From Solidesulfovibrio sp. (GTDB taxonomy: Bacteria > Desulfobacterota > Desulfovibrionia > Desulfovibrionales > Desulfovibrionaceae): a DNA stretch of 52,785 nucleotides. The stretch lies in contig NZ_JARKOZ010000129.1 of assembly GCF_029978005.1 (NCBI RefSeq), positions 1 to 52,785 of the forward strand. The letters are read 5' to 3'. A model generated the notes under the pieces. The model had not been told where the DNA came from. It was given only the letters and a program-made list of their open reading frames with translations, and did no database searches. The translations under genes were made by a program, and so were the position numbers. Positions 48,128 through 52,785 of this stretch are shown in pieces (the first letter of the stretch is position 1; every line of letters begins with the position of its first letter).

Positions 48128-48796
48128 ATGTTCATCCCCCCGCTTTTTCGCGAGGAGCGCCTGGAAGTCCTTCACGCCCTGCTCCGCGCCCATCCCCTGG
48201 GGACCCTCGTCACCCACGGCGAAGAGGGCCTTCGCGCCGACCTCGCGCCCTTCCTGCTGGCCGAGGACGGCGGCAAGGGCGTGCTGCGCGCCCACCTGTC
48301 CAGGGCCCACGACCGGCTCGACGCCCTTCGCGCCGGCGGCGAGGCGCTGGTGCTCTTCCAGGGGCCGCAGGCCTACGTCACCCCGTCCTGGTACACGTCC
48401 AAGGCCGTGGACGGCAAGGTCGCGCCGACCTGGAACTACGTCGCGGTCGAGGTCCGGGGCACGCCCCGCCTGGTCGAGGACCGGGACTGGCTGCGCGCCC
48501 AACTCGACGCCCTGACCGCGCTCCAGGAGGCCTCCCGGGCCGCGCCCTGGGGCCTGGGCGACGCGCCGCCCTCCTTCGTAGAGGCGCAGCTCGCCAAGAT
48601 CGTGGGCCTGGAGATCCCCATCCGCGCCATCACAGGCAAATGGAAGGTCAGCCAGAACCGGACCGAGGCCGACAGGCAGGGCGTGGCCCAAGGCCTGCGC
48701 CACGACCGCGCCGACGAGGCCATGGCCCGGCTGGTCGAAGGAGAACGCGAGGGCGCGCCCTCGAAAAACGACCACCCTTTGAAGGCAATAAACTGA
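48128..48796 (+). CDS. FMN-binding PaiB-like protein
   Basis: A 222-residue flavin-fold protein: MFIPPLFREERLEVLHALLR, HPLGTLVTHGEEGLRADLAP, FQGPQAYVTPSWYTSK, PTWNYVAVEVRG, ITGKWKVSQNRTEADRQGV. The Y-V-T-P-S-W-Y and P-T-W-N-Y words are the PaiB signature. PaiB was first described as a negative regulator of sporulation and protease genes in Bacillus; in Gram-negatives the role is unknown and may be enzymatic. GGAGG precedes the ATG. Confidence 0.9.
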   Translation: MFIPPLFREERLEVLHALLRAHPLGTLVTHGEEGLRADLAPFLLAEDGGKGVLRAHLSRAHDRLDALRAGGEALVLFQGPQAYVTPSWYTSKAVDGKVAPTWNYVAVEVRGTPRLVEDRDWLRAQLDALTALQEASRAAPWGLGDAPPSFVEAQLAKIVGLEIPIRAITGKWKVSQNRTEADRQGVAQGLRHDRADEAMARLVEGEREGAPSKNDHPLKAIN

Positions 48797-48949
48797 TATT
48801 ATTATTTTTCCGACTACGAGGCGAGGCGGTCTCGAAGATAGCGCCGTCGCCCGGCCGGCTTTGGCGGCGCGTCGGCCGGCCGGTCCGAGGGGCGGAACAC
48901 GAGTCGGCGCACAGGCCGGTCCGCCGGGGGGCGAAACGGCGGGCGGCGC

Positions 48950-49915
48950 TTACGCCGGCGGGCGCACTTCCACGCGGTTGCGGCCGGCGCTCTTGGCCTG
49001 GTAGAGGGCCGCGTCCGAGGCGGCGAGCAGGGCTTCGGGCTCGATGTCCATGTTGGGCACCACGCCCGAGACGCCGATGCTGACGGTGACCACGTCGGCG
49101 ACCGTGGAACTGGCGTGTTCGATGCCGGCGGCGCGCAGGTTGGCGCGGATGTTCCCGGCGATGGACAGCGCCCCGGCCAGGTCCGTGCCCGGCAGCAGGG
49201 CCACGAACTCCTCGCCGCCGTAGCGGGCCACGAAATCGCCGGGCCGCTTGAGCGCGGCCTCGATGCACTCGGCCACCTGCCGCAGGCACATGTCGCCCTG
49301 CAGATGCCCGTAGGTGTCGTTGAAATCCTTGAAGCAGTCGATGTCGATCATGAGCGAGGACAGCGGCGTGCCCTCGCGGCGCGAGCGCAGCCATTCCTTG
49401 CGGAAGACGTCCTCGAAGCAGCGGCGATTGGCCACGCCCGTCAGGCCGTCCTGGTTGGAGAGCTGCTCGAACTTGCGGGTCAGCGACTCGAGCTCCCGCT
49501 CGCGCGCCTTGCGTTGGTCCATCTCTTCCTTGAGCTTGAGCGCCGAGCGGACCCGGGCCCGCAGCTCCATGCTGTTGACCGGCTTGGCCAGAAAATCCAT
49601 GGCCCCGGCCTCGAAAGCGCGCTCGAGGCTGGCCGCGTCGTCCTTGACCGTGACGATGATGACCGGGATGTCGCGAAGCCTTGTGTCGGCCTTGATCAGC
49701 CGCGTGGCGTCGATGCCGTCCATGTCGGGCATGACCACGTCCATGAGGACCAGATCCACGTCCGGGGCGTCGTACTGCCGGCAGCGATCGTCGAGCAGCG
49801 AAAGGGCCTCGCCGGCGGAACCGGCGCTCAAGGGCTCGACGTACCCGGCCCCCTTGAGGATGGTGGAGAGCAGCAGACGTGAGGAGTCGGAGTCGTCCAC
49901 AATAAGGATGTTCAT
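48950..49915 (-). CDS. Response regulator with GGDEF domain (diguanylate cyclase)
   Basis: A 321-residue protein. The receiver domain (1 to about 125) has DD at 7-8, phospho-Asp59 in VLMDVVMPDMDG, VTVKDD and FLAKPVNS. The GGDEF domain (about 150-317) has NQDGLTGVANRRCFED, MIDIDCFKDFNDTYGH, active-site GGEEF (about 231) and an RPGD inhibitory site five residues before it, so it should make cyclic di-GMP and be product-inhibited. No adjacent kinase; the orphan kinase at 3075 is a possible but unproven partner. Start ATG 49915. Confidence 0.93.
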   Translation of the reverse strand: MNILIVDDSDSSRLLLSTILKGAGYVEPLSAGSAGEALSLLDDRCRQYDAPDVDLVLMDVVMPDMDGIDATRLIKADTRLRDIPVIIVTVKDDAASLERAFEAGAMDFLAKPVNSMELRARVRSALKLKEEMDQRKARERELESLTRKFEQLSNQDGLTGVANRRCFEDVFRKEWLRSRREGTPLSSLMIDIDCFKDFNDTYGHLQGDMCLRQVAECIEAALKRPGDFVARYGGEEFVALLPGTDLAGALSIAGNIRANLRAAGIEHASSTVADVVTVSIGVSGVVPNMDIEPEALLAASDAALYQAKSAGRNRVEVRPPA

Positions 49916-50088
49916 GCCGATCCCGGTAACGCTTCCCTGGCCATTGTTGGACGGCGTCCAGGCGGCGCGGCCGCCGCGCTCCCGTCCGAATCCCCAGGCG
50001 CCCGAAACGGCGCGATGCCAACCCTCTCGGCCGGAAGCCCTGTCCGTTACGGATGCGATCATGCCTTAATGCCGGAAAAAAGCAACCG

Positions 50089-50856
50089 TCAGCCCGTGAC
50101 GGGCGCGCCCAGCCGGGCGGACAGGCTGGCCATGGTCTCGCGGTCCGTGAAGTCGAAGCGCAGGGGCGTGAGCGTCACGTGCCCCTGGGTCAGCATGGCC
50201 CGGTCCGTCTCCGGGGACAGCGCCTCGGGCGGGATCGCGCCCGTCAGCCAGTAGTAGTCGCGGCCGCGCGGGTCCTGGCGGGTGACGTACCAGTCGTTGT
50301 ACACGGCGGACGTGGGCGGGCAGAGCCGCAGCTCCTTGGCCTGAGCCATGGGCACGGCCGGGAAATTGAGGTTGAGCACGCAGCGCGGCGGCGCGGCCTC
50401 CCACGGCCGGGAGGCGATGAACTCGGCCACGTACCGGCCCTGCTCCGTGAGGTCCTTGGGCGCATAGTCGTCGGCCGAGACCGCCACGGCGGGATAGCCC
50501 ATGAGCGCCCCTTCGGTGGCCGCCGAAACCGTGCCCGAATAGAGGATGTCCACCCCGACGTTGGCTCCGGCGTTGATGCCGGACACCACCAGGTCGGGCG
50601 GCGTATCGCAAAGGGTCGTCAGCGCGAGCTTGACGCAGTCCGCCGGCGTGCCGGAAACGCCCAGGCCCCGGAACCCGTTCTCCTTGAATTCCTTGACCCG
50701 AAGCGGCATGGCGATGGTGATGGCGTGGCCCACGGCCGACTGCTCGGAAATGGGGGCCGCCACCAGCACGTCGTGCCCGGCGGCCGTCAGCCCCTTGTAC
50801 AGGTCGCGGATGCCCACGGCCTGGATGCCGTCGTCGTTCGTCAACAGGATGCGCAT
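50089..50856 (-). CDS. surE: 5'/3'-nucleotidase SurE
   Basis: A 255-residue metal-dependent nucleotide phosphatase for survival in stationary phase. MRILLTNDDGIQAVGIRDLY holds the two metal Asp residues; VAAPISEQSAVGHAITI, SGTPADCVKLAL, LVVSGINAGANVGVDILYSG with the metal Asn, and TEGALMGYPAVAVS are all typical. GGGGAGGG precedes the ATG at 50856. Confidence 0.95.
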   Translation of the reverse strand: MRILLTNDDGIQAVGIRDLYKGLTAAGHDVLVAAPISEQSAVGHAITIAMPLRVKEFKENGFRGLGVSGTPADCVKLALTTLCDTPPDLVVSGINAGANVGVDILYSGTVSAATEGALMGYPAVAVSADDYAPKDLTEQGRYVAEFIASRPWEAAPPRCVLNLNFPAVPMAQAKELRLCPPTSAVYNDWYVTRQDPRGRDYYWLTGAIPPEALSPETDRAMLTQGHVTLTPLRFDFTDRETMASLSARLGAPVTG

Positions 50857-50983
50857 GCGCCCTCCCCGGGATGCCCCGGCCGTGCACCTAGGACGAGGCT
50901 GCCGCGATGTCAAGACGGCCGGGATTGACATCCGCCCCGCCCCCGTGCACCTTCCGATCTTCTCCAAGCACGGTGACCGCCTC

Positions 50984-52012
50984 GTGACCGCGAAGACACA
51001 GTACGTCAAAGACCTCACGCCCGGACAGCCCGCCGCAGACGTGTTCTGCCTCGGCGCGGCCCGGCTCGCCCAGGCCAAAAACGGCCCCTTCTGGACGCTC
51101 GTCCTGGAGGACGCCACCGGCCAGATCGAGGCCAAGATCTGGAGCCCGGCCGCCGGCAACTACGCCGACCTCGCCCCGGGACAGTTCGTCTACGTCGAAG
51201 GCCAGGTCGGAGCCTACCGCGACCGGCCGCAGATCAACGTCGAACGCCTGCGGGTGCTCCCGCCCGAGGAATACGCGCCCGACCTGTCCCAGTTCGTGCC
51301 CACGAGCGCCGAGCCGCCGGAAGCGCTCCTCGAACAGCTGACCGAATTGTGCCGGGCCGAAATCTCCTATGCCCCCTGGCGCAAGTTCTGCGCCAAGGTC
51401 CTCTCCCACCCCGACTTCCGCGATCGGCTCGTCGAGGCCCCGGGCGCGAAGAACGTCCACCACGCCTACCGGGGCGGACTGCTCGAACACACCCTGTCCG
51501 TGGCCCGGCTCGTGCTCGCCATCTGCGAGCGCTACCCGCACCTCGACCGCGACACCCTCGTCGCCGCCGCCATGTGCCACGACCTCGGCAAGGCCTGGGA
51601 ACTCACCGCCGGCCCGGCCCGGGACTACACCGACGAAGGCCGCCTGCTCGGACATATCGTCATCACCCTCGAACTGGTGGAGCCGCTGCTCAAGAAATGC
51701 GGCATCGACCCGGAACTGGCCCTGCACTTCAAGCACATCCTCCTGGCCCACCACGGCGAATACGAATACGGCTCCCCCCGCCGGCCCAAGACCGCCGAAG
51801 CCTTCGTGCTCCACTTCGCCGACAACATCGACGCCAAGATCAACCAGATCTCAAACGCCTTCGAATCCGAGGAACCCGGCCAGTGGTCCCCCTTCGCCCG
51901 CACCCTGGACCGCTACCTCTACAACCCCAGGCGCACCCCGCGCGAGACCAACGAAAAATCGCCACGGCCACGGGAAAAGGACGCCCAGTGTTTATTACCT
52001 TTGAAGGCGTAG
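50984..52012 (+). CDS. OB-fold/HD-domain nuclease, YhaM-like
   Basis: A 342-residue protein. An N-terminal OB-fold nucleic-acid-binding domain (about 1-95; [38 protein letters not shown]) is followed by an HD domain: [60 protein letters not shown]. This pairing is the YhaM 3'-5' exoribonuclease layout. Start GTG 50984 was chosen because [15 protein letters not shown] is the family N-terminus; no ATG is near. Its end overlaps the tmk start by 25 bases. Confidence 0.88.
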   Translation: MTAKTQYVKDLTPGQPAADVFCLGAARLAQAKNGPFWTLVLEDATGQIEAKIWSPAAGNYADLAPGQFVYVEGQVGAYRDRPQINVERLRVLPPEEYAPDLSQFVPTSAEPPEALLEQLTELCRAEISYAPWRKFCAKVLSHPDFRDRLVEAPGAKNVHHAYRGGLLEHTLSVARLVLAICERYPHLDRDTLVAAAMCHDLGKAWELTAGPARDYTDEGRLLGHIVITLELVEPLLKKCGIDPELALHFKHILLAHHGEYEYGSPRRPKTAEAFVLHFADNIDAKINQISNAFESEEPGQWSPFARTLDRYLYNPRRTPRETNEKSPRPREKDAQCLLPLKA

Positions 52013-52626
52013 AAGGCTCGGGCAAGTCCACCCAGATCAAACGCCTGACCAAACGCCTGGAAAAAGCGGGCAGGACCGTCACCGTCACCCGACAGCCCGG
52101 CGGCTGCGACCTCGGAACCACCCTGCGCGCCATCCTGCTCTCCACCAAGACCCAAAACCTCGACAGCCGGGCCGAACTCTTCCTCTACCTGGCCGACCGC
52201 GCCCAACACGTGGCCGAAATCATCCGCCCCGCCCTGCTCGCCGGACACGTCGTGCTGTGCGACCGCTTCGCCGACTCCACCGTCGCCTACCAAGGCTACG
52301 GACGCGGCCTCGACGTCGCCCTGCTCAACTCCTTAAACGACGTGGCCGTGGCCGGAACCTGGCCCAACCACACCTTCCTCCTGGACATCGACCCCGAACA
52401 AGGACTGCGCCGCGCCCTGGCCCGAAACATTGAGGCCGGAACCGCCGTCAACGAAGGCCGCTTCGAAGCCGAACACCTCGACTTCCACCGGCGCGTGCGC
52501 CAAGGCTACCTCGCCCTGGCCAGCGCCCACCCGCGCCGCTTCCGCATCGTCGACGCCGCCAAAGACCCTGATGCCGTGGAAACGGACATCTGGCGCGTGC
52601 TGGAACTGGATACGGAGATCGGATAG
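51988..52626 (+). CDS. tmk: Thymidylate kinase
   Basis: A 212-residue kinase making dTDP from dTMP. P-loop [46 protein letters not shown], and [20 protein letters not shown] are family marks. In the dTMP-binding DRFADS and RQPGG (usually REPGG) positions, the latter has Gln for Glu, a minor difference. Start GTG 51988 with AAAAGG upstream; it overlaps the upstream gene. Full length. Confidence 0.95.
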   Translation: MFITFEGVEGSGKSTQIKRLTKRLEKAGRTVTVTRQPGGCDLGTTLRAILLSTKTQNLDSRAELFLYLADRAQHVAEIIRPALLAGHVVLCDRFADSTVAYQGYGRGLDVALLNSLNDVAVAGTWPNHTFLLDIDPEQGLRRALARNIEAGTAVNEGRFEAEHLDFHRRVRQGYLALASAHPRRFRIVDAAKDPDAVETDIWRVLELDTEIG

Positions 52627-52656
52627 GCGCGCAGGGACGAAGGACGAAGGGAAGAT

Positions 52657-52697
52657 GCCTCCGGCGGCCGGGGGGCATGATGCCCCCCGGACCCCCT
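52657..52697. repeat. Dispersed G/C-rich intergenic repeat, copy 2
   Basis: GCCTCCGGCGGCC (52657-52669), then hairpin CCGGGGGGCAT-G-ATGCCCCCCGG (52668-52690) and ACCCCCT. It lies 30 bases after the tmk stop and shares its opening, second hairpin and tail with the copy at 44233-44309, which has one additional hairpin. Likely end of the tmk transcript. Confidence 0.7.
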
Positions 52698-52785
52698 CGA
52701 TGGGAGCGGAGGGAGATGGGTAAGCGGGTGGGCAGGTGGTTGTGGGCGGGAGTGCGTCGGCGAGGCCGGAATCGGCCCGGCGATG
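52698..52785. other. Window end, no gene seen
   Basis: GC-rich sequence after the repeat with no ORF bearing a start and ribosome binding site. It is too short to judge further. Confidence 0.4.

Overview
This window is high-GC DNA from a free-living anaerobe, most likely a sulfate reducer of the Desulfovibrionaceae (Desulfovibrio/Solidesulfovibrio type). The taxon is inferred from several things: very GC-rich codon use, the trmD-rplS-rnhB-yraN order with a TrmD carrying an extra C-terminal SPOUT domain, a flavin plus Fe-S 2-hydroxy-acid oxidoreductase pair, many sigma-54 signals, and a G-rich intergenic repeat that I associate from memory with this group. No rRNA, transposase, integrase or CRISPR array was found.

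Layout. 0.2-5 kb: tRNA-Thr(CGU), glutamine-dependent NAD synthetase, a Fur-box promoter driving two or three tiny translationally coupled genes, and an orphan membrane histidine kinase. 5-17.6 kb: a giant 2814-residue protein made almost wholly of about 350 octapeptide repeats, followed by a GT41 (OGT/SPINDLY-like) glycosyltransferase and a polytopic membrane protein. A sigma-54-like promoter precedes the giant gene. 17.9-18.2 kb: tatA.

18.6-32.4 kb: a sigma-54 promoter leads an eleven-gene operon. It encodes all three oxamate transcarbamylase subunits (AllG, AllF, AllH types), a carbamate kinase (AllK type), a GlcD/GlcF-like flavin and Fe-S oxidoreductase pair, an Sll0787/NitF-type AIR-synthase-like protein, a SAM-fold protein and an SsuABC-like ABC importer. 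A sigma-54 activator gene with a GAFTGA motif follows. I infer import of a ureide-like nitrogen compound, oxidation of a 2-hydroxy acid such as ureidoglycolate to oxalurate, phosphorolysis to oxamate plus carbamoyl phosphate, and ATP synthesis by carbamate kinase.

32.4-36 kb (minus strand): a compact operon of a KAS III-like enzyme, a dienelactone-hydrolase-type esterase, a coiled-coil protein, a ferredoxin and LrgA/LrgB. 36.4-40.1 kb: behind a near-consensus sigma-54 promoter lie an Sll0783/NitB-type protein, a metal-dependent amidohydrolase, a radical SAM-GNAT fusion (NitD plus NitE) and an OsmC-like protein. This resembles the Nit1C cluster but has an amidohydrolase where the nitrilase would be, and its NitF homologue sits in the oxamate operon. 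Together the two sigma-54 units look like one split nitrogen-scavenging system, the best candidate for something undescribed here.

40.2-52.8 kb is mostly housekeeping and small functions: a secreted Cys protein, a metallo-beta-lactamase-fold lipase-like protein, a CxxC cluster protein, tRNA-Phe(GAA), YraN, RNase HII, L19, TrmD, a MazEF pair, a lipoprotein, a PaiB-like protein, a REC-GGDEF cyclase, SurE, an OB-HD phosphohydrolase and thymidylate kinase. All functions are read from sequence motifs and remembered families; no database search was run.
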